NCBI RefSeq assembly: GCF_004016445.2
Contig: NZ_SADT02000002.1
Location: 186,001 to 250,000 of the forward strand
Direction: 5' to 3'
Source: Mesorhizobium sp. M2E.F.Ca.ET.219.01.1.1
GTDB taxonomy: Bacteria; Pseudomonadota; Alphaproteobacteria; Rhizobiales; Rhizobiaceae
Length of the DNA stretch: 64,000 nt
Below, piece by piece: positions 34,392 through 42,193 of this stretch (its first letter is position 1; every line of letters starts with the position of its first letter). Both the position numbers and the translations under genes were made by a program. The notes under the pieces were generated by a model, which was given only the letters and a program-made list of their open reading frames with translations, was not told the origin of the DNA and made no database searches.

Positions 34392-35258
34392 ATGGAACAG
34401 GTCATCGCCAACGGACTGTATCTCGGTGCCCAATACGCGCTGATCGCGCTGGGGCTGACCCTGATCTTCGCCCTGATGAACGTGCTCAATTTCGCCCACG
34501 GCCAGATGTATGTGTTGGGCGGATTCATCACCTACACCGTCTACGGCCAGCTCGGCCTGCCTTTCGTGGTGGCGCTGCTCGCCTCCGGCGTCACGCTCGC
34601 CGTCATCGGCGCGCTGATGGAGAAATTCCTCTTCCGCACCGTCATCCGGCGCAGCCATCGCGAGGAAAGCACCATGCTGCTCGCCGCCGCGACCGCCTTC
34701 TTCTTCGATGCCGTCATCCTGCTTCTGTTCGGCGAAAAGCAGCGCGGCGTTCCCAAGATCGTCAAGGGCGTCTTCAACGACGTTGGCATCATTATGCCAT
34801 ACGACCGCATCGTCGTCGGCGCGCTGGCGATCGTCTTCATCGCCGCCTTCGTCCTCTACATGCAGTACAGCCGGGTCGGCCGCGCCATGCGCGCGCTTGC
34901 CCAGGACCGCGTCGCCGCCCAGCTGATGGGCGTCCGCGTCGACCGCTATTCGATGATCGGCTTCGCCATGGGCGCCATGCTCGCGGGTGTCGTCGGCGGG
35001 CTGCTGGTCACCATCACCGGCGTCAATTCAGGTATCGGCGGGCCGATCTCGATCAAGGCCTTCCTGATGGTGATGATCGGCGGAGCCGGCGTCGTCGGCG
35101 GCGCGATCGCCGGCGGCTTCATCCTCGGCATGATGGAGTCGGTCGGCCTCACCGTGCTGCGCGAATATGGCGACGTGACCTACCTCGTCATCTTCGCCGC
35201 CCTGATGGTGTTCCTGTCGATCCGCCCCAACGGGCTGATGGGCAAGCCGTGGGGTTGA
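34392..35258 (+). CDS. Branched-chain-type ABC importer permease (LivH-like)
   Basis: 288 residues, about eight membrane spans. The LivH signature appears as NVLNFAHGQMYVLGGFI near residue 33, and the conserved C-terminal GGFILGMMESVGL is present. Its ribosome-binding site GAAGG lies in the 3' arm of the hairpin before it. It is followed 7 bp later by the LivM-like gene. It forms the inner-membrane channel for the binding protein at 33108. Confidence 0.9.
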   Translation: MEQVIANGLYLGAQYALIALGLTLIFALMNVLNFAHGQMYVLGGFITYTVYGQLGLPFVVALLASGVTLAVIGALMEKFLFRTVIRRSHREESTMLLAAATAFFFDAVILLLFGEKQRGVPKIVKGVFNDVGIIMPYDRIVVGALAIVFIAAFVLYMQYSRVGRAMRALAQDRVAAQLMGVRVDRYSMIGFAMGAMLAGVVGGLLVTITGVNSGIGGPISIKAFLMVMIGGAGVVGGAIAGGFILGMMESVGLTVLREYGDVTYLVIFAALMVFLSIRPNGLMGKPWG

Positions 35259-35265
35259 TCGTGCC

Positions 35266-36246
35266 ATGACCTTCAATCGCAACACCAGGGTCGCCGCGGT
35301 CGTCGCCTTCCTCGCGATCGTCTTTGTCGTCGTGCCGGCCGCGATTTCGGCCAGCGGCCGCTTCGACCTCTATTACACGCTGACCTCGGTGGCGCTGCTC
35401 AGCATCGCCAGCGCCGGTGTATGGCTCACCTTCTACATCGGCCGCATCAACATCGGCCAGGGCGCCTATGCGCTGACGGGCGGCTATGTCTCGGCCATCC
35501 TGGTCATGAACCATGGCTGGTCGTTCTGGCCGACGCTCCCCGTCGCAGGACTGTTCTGCGCCGCCGCCAGCGTGCTGATCGGCCTGCCGATCCTGCGCCT
35601 GCGCGGCGTCTATTTCGCCATGGTCACGCTGGTGCTGACCGAGGTCGCGCGGCTGCTTGCGCTGGCCTTGCCGATCACCAACGGCGCCAAGGGCATCGTC
35701 AGCATTCCGCTGCCCGGCGCGCTGTCGGTCTTCGGGATCACGCTGATCCCCGATTTCGCCACGCTGCAGAATTCGCGGCTCGCCTTCTATCTGCTGGCGG
35801 TCACGCTGATGGTGGTCTGCTTCGCGATCATGTACCGGCTGGTCAATTCGCGCATCGGCAAGCTTTGCCAGTCGCTGCAGCAGAACGAGGAGCTCGCCTC
35901 CTCGATCGGCGTCAACATCGCCTATCTGCGCGTCATCGCTTATGCCGTCTCATCCTTCTTCGGCGGCGTTTCCGGCGCCATCTTCGCCGCCATCTCGCAG
36001 TCGATCTACCCGTCGAGCTTTACCGTCACCGATTCCGTCAACTTCATGCTGAACTGCTTCCTCGGCGGCCTCGGCTATGTGTTCGGTCCGATGCTCGGCA
36101 CGCTGGTGCTCTATTTCGGCTGGGACCTTCTGTTCCAGACCGGCCAGTTCCAGTTGCTCATCTATTCCGGCCTGATGATCGTCCTGATGCTGGTGCTGCC
36201 CAACGGGTTGCTCAGCCTTGCCGAAACGACCCGGAAGAAGGGTTGA
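35266..36246 (+). CDS. Branched-chain-type ABC importer permease (LivM-like)
   Basis: 326 residues. The core INIGQGAYALTGGYVSAILV matches the LivM pore segment. There are about nine spans, ending with GLMIVLMLVLPNGLLSLAE. It pairs with the LivH-like protein. The ATPase gene starts 3 bases after its stop, so the four transport genes are tightly coupled. Confidence 0.9.
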   Translation: MTFNRNTRVAAVVAFLAIVFVVVPAAISASGRFDLYYTLTSVALLSIASAGVWLTFYIGRINIGQGAYALTGGYVSAILVMNHGWSFWPTLPVAGLFCAAASVLIGLPILRLRGVYFAMVTLVLTEVARLLALALPITNGAKGIVSIPLPGALSVFGITLIPDFATLQNSRLAFYLLAVTLMVVCFAIMYRLVNSRIGKLCQSLQQNEELASSIGVNIAYLRVIAYAVSSFFGGVSGAIFAAISQSIYPSSFTVTDSVNFMLNCFLGGLGYVFGPMLGTLVLYFGWDLLFQTGQFQLLIYSGLMIVLMLVLPNGLLSLAETTRKKG

Positions 36247-36249
36247 GCT

Positions 36250-37029
36250 ATGGCCGAAATGCTCGAGGTCTCCGGCATCACCAAGCGCTTCGGCGGTCTG
36301 GTTGCGGTCAACAACGTGTCCTTCTCGGTGCGCGAGAAGGAGATCCTGTCGGTGATCGGGCCGAACGGCGCCGGCAAGTCGACTTTGTTCAAGCTGATCT
36401 CGTCATTCCTCAGGCCGACAACGGGCGAGGTGCGGCTGAAGGGCGAACGCATCTCAGGTCTCGCTCCGCACATCGCGGCGCGCAAGGGCGTGGTGCGCAC
36501 CTTTCAGGAGACGACGATCTTCAAGAACATGAGCGTGCGCGACAACGTCATCATCGCGCACCATCTGCGTTCGAAGGCGAGCCTCTTCGGCTTCTTCCTC
36601 GGCACCGGCACAGCGAAGGCGGACGAGGCGGCCTTCGGCCAATCGGCCGACGACATCTTGGCGCTGCTCGGCCTCTCCTCGCTCGCCCATGAGATCGCCC
36701 GCAACCTGCCGCATGGCCATTTGCGCGCGCTGGGCATCGCCATCGGTCTGGCTACCAACCCTTCCATCCTGCTGCTCGACGAGCCCTTCGCCGGCATGAA
36801 CCATGACGAGACGATGCGCATGGTCGAGATGGTGCGGCGCCTGCGCGAGCGCGGCCTGACCATCCTTCTGGTCGAGCACGACATGCCGGCCGTAATGAAG
36901 ATCTCCGACCGGCTCGTCGTGCTCAATTTCGGGCAGAAGATCGCCGAGGGAACGCCGTCGGAAATCCAGGCCAACGACAAGGTGATCGAAGCCTATCTCG
37001 GCAGCGAAGACGAGGCGATCGGCCTATGA
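36250..37029 (+). CDS. ABC importer ATP-binding protein (LivG-like) with variant signature
   Basis: 259 residues. Walker A is GPNGAGKST near residue 39 and Walker B is ILLLDEPFAGMN, followed by the switch His in LLVEHDMP. The ABC signature, normally LSGGQ or LSYGQQR in LivG proteins, reads LPHGHLRALGIA. Gly is kept, but Ser and Gln are replaced. The tail DKVIEAYLGSEDEAIGL is typical of LivG. Its stop overlaps the LivF-like ATG by four bases. Confidence 0.88.
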   Translation: MAEMLEVSGITKRFGGLVAVNNVSFSVREKEILSVIGPNGAGKSTLFKLISSFLRPTTGEVRLKGERISGLAPHIAARKGVVRTFQETTIFKNMSVRDNVIIAHHLRSKASLFGFFLGTGTAKADEAAFGQSADDILALLGLSSLAHEIARNLPHGHLRALGIAIGLATNPSILLLDEPFAGMNHDETMRMVEMVRRLRERGLTILLVEHDMPAVMKISDRLVVLNFGQKIAEGTPSEIQANDKVIEAYLGSEDEAIGL

Positions 37030-37748
37030 ACCGGATCCTGAACTTCGCCAATGTCGAGCTCTATTACGACCATGTCTATGCGCTGAAAGGCGTTTCGCTC
37101 GAGGTCAACGAGGGCGAGACCGTCGCGCTGATCGGCGCCAACGGCGCCGGCAAATCGTCGATCCTTCGCGCCATCACCGGCCTGCGCAAGATCAGGTCCG
37201 GCGAGATCCATTACGGCGGCAAGCGGATCGACGGCGCCGCCCCCGACGAGATCGTCAAGATGGGCATCGCCATGGTGCCGGAAGGACGCCGCGTCTTCCC
37301 CTACATGTCGGTCAGGGACAACCTCCTGATGGGCGCCTTCACCCGCACCAGCAAGGCCGAGATCGCCGCTTCGATGGAGATGGTGCTGGGGCGGTTTCCC
37401 CGGCTCAAGGAGCGCTTCTCGCAGGCCGCCGGCACGATGAGCGGCGGCGAGCAGCAGATGCTGGTCATCGGCCGCGCGCTGATGGCGAAGCCGAAGCTGC
37501 TGCTGCTGGATGAGCCATCGCTGGGCGTCGCGCCAAAGCTCGTCCAGGACATCGCCCGCTCGATCGTCGCCATCAACCGCGACGAGAAGGTCAGCGTGCT
37601 GCTGGTCGAGCAGAATTCGCGCATGGCGCTGCGCATCTCGCAGCGCGCCTACGCGCTGACCACCGGCAGTGTCGCGCTCAGCGGCAACTCCGCCGAACTG
37701 CTGACCGACGACCGGGTCAAGCGTCTTTATCTGGGCGGCGAGATCTGA
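37026..37748 (+). CDS. ABC importer ATP-binding protein (LivF-like)
   Basis: 240 residues. Walker A is GANGAGKSS, the signature is MSGGEQQMLVIGRALMAKP, Walker B is LLLLDEPSLGVAPK. Its canonical signature can complement the degenerate one of the LivG-like partner in the ATPase heterodimer. The ATGA overlap at 37026 couples it to that gene, and the racemase gene follows 11 bp later. Confidence 0.9.
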   Translation: MNRILNFANVELYYDHVYALKGVSLEVNEGETVALIGANGAGKSSILRAITGLRKIRSGEIHYGGKRIDGAAPDEIVKMGIAMVPEGRRVFPYMSVRDNLLMGAFTRTSKAEIAASMEMVLGRFPRLKERFSQAAGTMSGGEQQMLVIGRALMAKPKLLLLDEPSLGVAPKLVQDIARSIVAINRDEKVSVLLVEQNSRMALRISQRAYALTTGSVALSGNSAELLTDDRVKRLYLGGEI

Positions 37749-37759
37749 GGCTGAATGGA

Positions 37760-38488
37760 ATGCGCATTCTCGTCATCAACCCCAACACCACAGCCTCGAT
37801 GACCGCCAAGATCGGCGAGGCGGCGGCAAGTGTCGCCTCCGGCGCGACGGAGATCGTCGCCGTCAATCCGGTCGACGGACCGCCCAGCATCGAAGGCTAT
37901 TTCGACGAGGTCTTCGCCATTCCCGGCATCATCGCCGAGATGGGCAAGGCACAGGCCGACGCCTATGTCATCGCCTGCTTCGACGATACCGGCCTCGATG
38001 CCGCGCGCTGCGCGACGGAGGCTCCCGTCATCGGCATCGGCGAGGCGGCCTTTCATATGGCCAGCCTCGTCGCCGGCAAGTTCAGCGTCGTCACCACGCT
38101 TGCCCGCTCGGTTCCGGCGATCGAGCACAATCTGGCGAAATACGGCCTCGCCTCGCGCTGCGCCAAGGTGCGCTCGTCGGACGTCGCCGTGCTCGAGCTC
38201 GAACGTCCGGGATCGAATGCAAGACATCGGATTTCGGAAGAGATCGCGCGCGCCATCAGCGAGGACAGGGCCGAGGCGATCGTGCTCGGCTGCGCCGGAA
38301 TGGCCGACCTTGCGCACAGCCTGTCCGAGGAGCACGGCGTCCCGGTGCTGGATGGCGTCGTCTGCGCCGTCACGCTGGCCGAGAGCCTGTTAAAGGTCGG
38401 CTTGAAGACATCGAAGATCGGCGGCTATGCGGCGCCGCGCGGCAAGCAGTTTGCCGGCATGTTCGCACCGCTGTCGCCGGCCGACTGA
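37760..38488 (+). CDS. Hydantoin/Asp-Glu racemase family protein (HyuE-like)
   Basis: 242 residues. It opens MRILVINPNTTASMT, the hallmark of hydantoin racemases. The two catalytic Cys of this cofactor-free two-base superfamily are in VIACFDDTGLDA (about residue 73) and VLGCAGMADL (about residue 180). It should interconvert enantiomers of a hydantoin, allantoin or amino-acid-like substrate in the cytoplasm. Placement 11 bp after the ATPase gene implies that the substrate enters through this importer. Confidence 0.83.
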   Translation: MRILVINPNTTASMTAKIGEAAASVASGATEIVAVNPVDGPPSIEGYFDEVFAIPGIIAEMGKAQADAYVIACFDDTGLDAARCATEAPVIGIGEAAFHMASLVAGKFSVVTTLARSVPAIEHNLAKYGLASRCAKVRSSDVAVLELERPGSNARHRISEEIARAISEDRAEAIVLGCAGMADLAHSLSEEHGVPVLDGVVCAVTLAESLLKVGLKTSKIGGYAAPRGKQFAGMFAPLSPAD

Positions 38489-38543
38489 GACAGTCGTGTA
38501 AGGCAGGCTGCCCGGGATTGACCACCGCGCAAGCCATATTAGA

Positions 38544-39329
38544 TTGAACCGACCTCTACCAATGGAGGCAAATCAGGCGTGCTGCGCCTGCGCGTTGAAG
38601 AGCATGTTGACGGTACTCAGGGAAGACGATCGAGAAGACAAGCCGGCGGCGCGCTGGTCGCCGATCTATTATGGGCTGAGGGACGCCATCGTCAGCCATC
38701 GCCTCGCGCCGGGCACGAAGCTGCCGGAGGACGAGTTGGCCTCGATCTATTCGGTGAGCCGCACCGTCGTTCGAGCCGCCCTGCAGGCGTTGGCGCACGA
38801 CCGGCTTGCACGGCTGGAGCCCAACCGCGGCGCCTTCGTCGCTCAGCCATCGAAGATCGAGGCGCGGGAAGTGTTCGAGGCGAGGGCGCTGATCGAGCCC
38901 AAGGTGGCGGCGCTTGCCGCCAGGGCGGCGGTGCCGTCGGACATCGTGCAATTGCGCCACCATCTCGAAAAGGAGCATGAGGCGCTGCATGATGGCCGCG
39001 ACAGCGACGCCATCATGCTGTCGGCGCGCTTTCATGTCGGCATCGCCGAAATCGCGGCGCATTCGGTCTTCACCAACTTCGTGCGTGACCTCGTCTCGCA
39101 CTCCTCGCTGATTATCGCGCTCTACTGGAAGCGCCGCGACGCCACCTGCGAGAAGCATGCCCATCATGCGCTGGTCGACGCCATCGAGGCCGGCGACAGC
39201 GCCGACGCCGCCGCCCTGATGAACAGCCATCTGGTCGACCTGCTCTCCGGTCTCGACCTAACCGACAAGGTGGGTAAATCCGACAGCCTGGCGGATTTGT
39301 TGCAGACGGCGGTCCAGCCGGGTCGCTGA
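38544..39329 (+). CDS. GntR-family regulator (FadR subfamily, FCD domain)
   Basis: 261 residues as drawn from 38544; the start is uncertain and ATGs at 38562 or 38604 fit the family length better. The winged helix is PIYYGLRDAIVSHRL, with recognition segment SVSRTVVRAALQAL. The FCD domain shows SARFHVGIAEIA and KHAHHALVDAIEAG, whose His residues match the usual metal site. As the distal gene of the importer operon it probably binds the ATTGTATACAAT palindrome at 32991. Confidence 0.85.
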   Translation: MNRPLPMEANQACCACALKSMLTVLREDDREDKPAARWSPIYYGLRDAIVSHRLAPGTKLPEDELASIYSVSRTVVRAALQALAHDRLARLEPNRGAFVAQPSKIEAREVFEARALIEPKVAALAARAAVPSDIVQLRHHLEKEHEALHDGRDSDAIMLSARFHVGIAEIAAHSVFTNFVRDLVSHSSLIIALYWKRRDATCEKHAHHALVDAIEAGDSADAAALMNSHLVDLLSGLDLTDKVGKSDSLADLLQTAVQPGR

Positions 39330-39345
39330 ACCGCCGGAGGACTGG

Positions 39346-40248
39346 CTAGGCTGCGGCCGCCTGCGAATAATCCATCCGCTCGAGATCGGCGATCAGGCCG
39401 GGTCCGGTCGGCTGCCAGCCGAGATGCTGGCGCGTCCATTCGCTCGACGCCGGCATGTCGAGACCGGCGAACATGGCAAGCCATCCGAAATGGTCCGCCG
39501 CCTCTTCCTGCGACAGCGAGACCACCGGCACGTTGAGGCCGGCGCCGATCACTTCCGCGATCTCGCGCACCGGGATGCCTTCCTCGGCGACGGCGTTGTA
39601 GCGCACGCCGGCGTCCTGCTTGTCCAGCGCCAGACGGTAGAGCTTCGCGACATCCAGCACATGCGCCGCCGACCATCGGCTGCGGCCTTCGCCGAGATAG
39701 GCCGACACGCCCTTGCCCCGCGTCTGCGCGATCAGCGGCGTGATCAGGCCCTGCTTCACCGTGTCATGCACCTGAGGCAAGCGCACCACCGATACTTTGA
39801 CGCCCTTCTCGGCCATCGCTTGGCCGGTCAGTTCCGACAGGATACGCGGATTGGGATGCTCTGTGTTGAAGACGTCTTCCCTCGCCGGTTGTCCATGTTC
39901 GGCGGAGCCCATGCCGACGCCCGACGTGATGATGAGCAGCCGGTCCGAGCCGGCGAGCGCGCCGCCCAGCGCTTCGATGACGCGCTTGTCCTTCTCGCAA
40001 TTGGCGACGAAGTTCGAGAAATTGTGGTCGAAGGCGGTGTGGATCACCGCGTCCGATTTCGCCGCGCCGTCGCGCAGGCTGTCGAGGTCTTCGAGGTCGC
40101 CGCGATGCGGCTCGGCGCCGGCGGCGACAAGCGATCGCGCGCCGGCATCGGAGCGGGTCAGGCCAAGCACCTGATGACCGGCGGCGAGAAGCTCAGGCAC
40201 GATCCTGGAACCGATGAAACCGGTCGCGCCGGTAAGGAATACACGCAT
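39346..40248 (-). CDS. NAD(P)-binding SDR / atypical extended SDR
   Basis: 300 residues. N-terminal GATGFIGSRIVPELL (residues 7-21) binds NAD(P). The substrate half has DHNFSNFVANCEKDKRVIEAL and the conserved SRWSAAHVLDVAKLY. The canonical Tyr-x3-Lys is not evident, and a Ser of ITSGVGMG is present, as in atypical 3-beta-HSD/NmrA-like SDRs that often act as reductases or redox sensors. It is divergent from an MmyB-type regulator, a common pairing in which the regulator controls the SDR. Confidence 0.82.
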   Translation of the reverse strand: MRVFLTGATGFIGSRIVPELLAAGHQVLGLTRSDAGARSLVAAGAEPHRGDLEDLDSLRDGAAKSDAVIHTAFDHNFSNFVANCEKDKRVIEALGGALAGSDRLLIITSGVGMGSAEHGQPAREDVFNTEHPNPRILSELTGQAMAEKGVKVSVVRLPQVHDTVKQGLITPLIAQTRGKGVSAYLGEGRSRWSAAHVLDVAKLYRLALDKQDAGVRYNAVAEEGIPVREIAEVIGAGLNVPVVSLSQEEAADHFGWLAMFAGLDMPASSEWTRQHLGWQPTGPGLIADLERMDYSQAAAA

Positions 40249-40301
40249 GGGAGGTCTCCTGTGGTTGTTTGGAGGCCTTATTTGCGCTATAGCTCATTCT
40301 G

Positions 40302-40330
40302 TTAAAGTAGTGATCTTATCATGGTATAAT
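40302..40330 (+). promoter_or_regulatory. Possible promoter (TTAAAG, 17 bp, TATAAT)
   Basis: A consensus -10 TATAAT (40325-40330) is spaced 17 bp from a weak -35 TTAAAG (40302-40307), before the HTH regulator ATG at 40347. The predicted leader would be only about 10 bases, which makes the call uncertain. Confidence 0.35.
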
Positions 40331-40346
40331 TGCCAACAGGATCGCA

Positions 40347-41180
40347 ATGCCCATCGACACGTGCAACAGGCTTGGCACCTTTTTGCGAGATCGCCGCATG
40401 CGCCTCGATCCGACGGCGTTCGGCTTCGCCACGGGGCGACGGCGCACCCAGGGCCTGCGGCGTGAAGAGGTGGCGCAGCGCGCCAATATCAGCCCGACCT
40501 GGTACACCTGGCTGGAGCAGGGGCGAGGCGGCGCCCCGTCCGCTGATGTGCTCAACCGCATCGCGACCGGGCTGATGCTGACCGAGCCCGAGCGCGAGCA
40601 TCTGTTCATGTTGGGTCTCGGGCGGCCGCCGGAGGTCCGCTACAGAGGCGTGGACAGCGTGACGCCGCGCCTGCAGCGTGTCCTCGACGCCTTGGACCCC
40701 AGCCCGGCAATCATCAAGACCGCGACCTGGGATGTGGTGGCCTGGAACCGCGCCGCCGCGGCGATGCTGACCGACTATTCCAAGCTGCCGCGCGAGCAGC
40801 GCAACATCCTGCGCCTGATGTTCGGCAATCCGCGCGTGCGGGACGCGCAGGACGACTGGCAGAGCGTCGCGCGTTTCGTGGTTGGCTCGTTCAGGGCTGA
40901 CGCCGTCCGTGCCGGCGCCGGCGCGGAGGTCACCGAACTCGTCGAGGAGCTTTCGCGGGTGAGCCCCGAGTTCGCCGCGCTCTGGCGCGACAATGATGTC
41001 GTCCCGGCGCATGGCGAAGGCGTGAAGCGCCTGCGGCATCCTGAGATCGGACTGATCGAACTGGAGTTCTCGGTCTTTGCCGTGGACGGTCGGCCCGAGC
41101 TCGGCATGATCGTCTACAATCCCGTGACGCAGGCGGACGCGGAACGCATTCAATCGCTGATCGCGTCTCGATCCGGCTGA
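40347..41180 (+). CDS. XRE-type regulator with MmyB-like ligand-binding domain
   Basis: 277 residues. An N-terminal helix-turn-helix (TQGLRREEVAQRANISPTW, then YTWLEQGRG) covers residues 30-65. The remainder is the MmyB-like PAS-type domain, with the marker segments TWDVVAWNRAAAAML and RRNILRLMF-like PREQRNILRLMFGNP. In Streptomyces relatives this domain binds a fatty acid. The gene is divergent from the SDR at 39346 and likely represses it. Confidence 0.85.
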   Translation: MPIDTCNRLGTFLRDRRMRLDPTAFGFATGRRRTQGLRREEVAQRANISPTWYTWLEQGRGGAPSADVLNRIATGLMLTEPEREHLFMLGLGRPPEVRYRGVDSVTPRLQRVLDALDPSPAIIKTATWDVVAWNRAAAAMLTDYSKLPREQRNILRLMFGNPRVRDAQDDWQSVARFVVGSFRADAVRAGAGAEVTELVEELSRVSPEFAALWRDNDVVPAHGEGVKRLRHPEIGLIELEFSVFAVDGRPELGMIVYNPVTQADAERIQSLIASRSG

Positions 41181-41246
41181 CGCCGTGCCCTTTGTCTTTG
41201 CCTCACGGCGCGTCTGAGATTGGCTGCAGGACCAGGGAGCTATTCC

Positions 41247-41582
41247 ATGAACTTCGATCTGAAATGGTCTCCGTCCGAAAAGAAGGTTGCTCGCGCTGCT
41301 TTCGATGCGGCGCTGGAGGTGGCGCTCGGCAAGAAGCTGGCCGAATTCAAAAAGAAGGCCAGCGATGCGGCGACCTTTTCCGATATGTGGGAGATCGAAG
41401 ATTATCTGAGACAGCAACGGCGAAACCTTGAGCAGATGTTCGACTATCGCTACTCGCAGCTGACCGTTGTCTTTGGCGGTCTAATCCGGAAAGGGTATCT
41501 GGACGAGAAGCTCCTTGCCGGTTTGTCGCAAGACAAACGGGAAGAGATAAGCAGGTTCCTTGCTTGGCATGAGAGAAACTAG
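41247..41582 (+). CDS. Hypothetical helical protein
   Basis: 111 residues from the ATG at 41247 (AGGGAG about 10 bases upstream); a frame starting at 41220 would add nine residues. It is mostly helical and charged: SPSEKKVARAAFDAALEVAL, then MWEIEDYLRQQRRNLEQMF. No signal peptide or membrane span is present. It resembles small uncharacterised proteins in rhizobia, but I do not recognise a family. It follows the MmyB-type gene by 66 bp and may be independent. Confidence 0.65.
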   Translation: MNFDLKWSPSEKKVARAAFDAALEVALGKKLAEFKKKASDAATFSDMWEIEDYLRQQRRNLEQMFDYRYSQLTVVFGGLIRKGYLDEKLLAGLSQDKREEISRFLAWHERN

Positions 41583-41673
41583 TGGCACCGCACAGGGATT
41601 TTGAGCGGTCGGCTCTGTTTGCGTTGGCAGCCGGCATGCGTTGGAGATTGGCCGAAACGCCCATCGCGATTGT

Positions 41674-41849
41674 CATTCTAGGGCGAAGCAGGAGCGAAGC
41701 TCCGTCGCGAAGACCCTAGAATCCATGCCGTTACCTTCGCCAAGGCGTGCAACGGAACAGAATTCTGCACCGCGGCAACGCTTCGAAGTCACGGCATGGA
41801 TTCTATGGTCTACGCCGCGTCGCTTCGCTCCTTGCTCCGCCATAGAATG
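41674..41849. repeat. Long inverted repeat, RIME-like element
   Basis: Two 59-bp arms, 41674-41732 and 41791-41849, are inverted copies with only a few mismatches (outer ends CATTCTA and TAGAATG, inner ends ATCCATGCCGT and ACGGCATGGAT). Each arm contains its own GCGAAGC/GCTTCGC-type dyad. A 58-bp spacer separates them. This resembles rhizobial intergenic mosaic elements. The rest of the 41583-41978 gap has no gene that I can support. Confidence 0.75.
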
Positions 41850-41978
41850 ACGAGGTTGGGGCGGCTTCGACCAATCCCCGGCGTTTGCGCTGATTTCACG
41901 CAAATGAACGGAAAATCCTGCGCCAAGACAAACGGCAACCTTTCAAAATCCCTGTGTCGGGGAATTAGCGCGCCAGGA

Positions 41979-42179
41979 CTACCTTGCCGCGCGCCTGAGC
42001 GCCTGCGGCGGCTGGCCGAAGCTTCTCATGAAGGCGCGGCGCATGCGGCCGGGATCGCCGAAGCCGGTTTCCCCGGCGATGCGGCCGAGTGGCGCGTTGC
42101 TGGTTTCCACAGCCATGCGCGCCGCTTCCAACCATGCATGCAGCTCAAATATCTCAGACACAGCCGGCCCGGTGAACCG
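41979..42179 (-). pseudogene. AraC-family regulator C-terminal remnant
   Basis: The reverse strand reads a TGA at 42180-42182, then RFTGPAVSEIF, then AWLEAARMAVETSNAPLGRI, AGETGFGDPGRMRRAFMRSF and GQPPQALRRAAR to a stop at 41979. This is the second helix-turn-helix of a GlxA/AraC-type regulator (IAxExGFGDPxRMRRAFxRxFG-xPPQxLRR). The sensor domain and first HTH are missing and the LysR gene abuts it, so it is a truncated remnant and not an active gene. A GTG at 42161 could give a 60-residue peptide, but this is unlikely to be functional. Confidence 0.7.
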
Positions 42180-42193
42180 TCAGACTCGAAGCG

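Noticed and set aside
33063..34658. 531-codon leftward open frame
   Set aside because: Antisense to the binding-protein gene and its hairpin; no domain signature.
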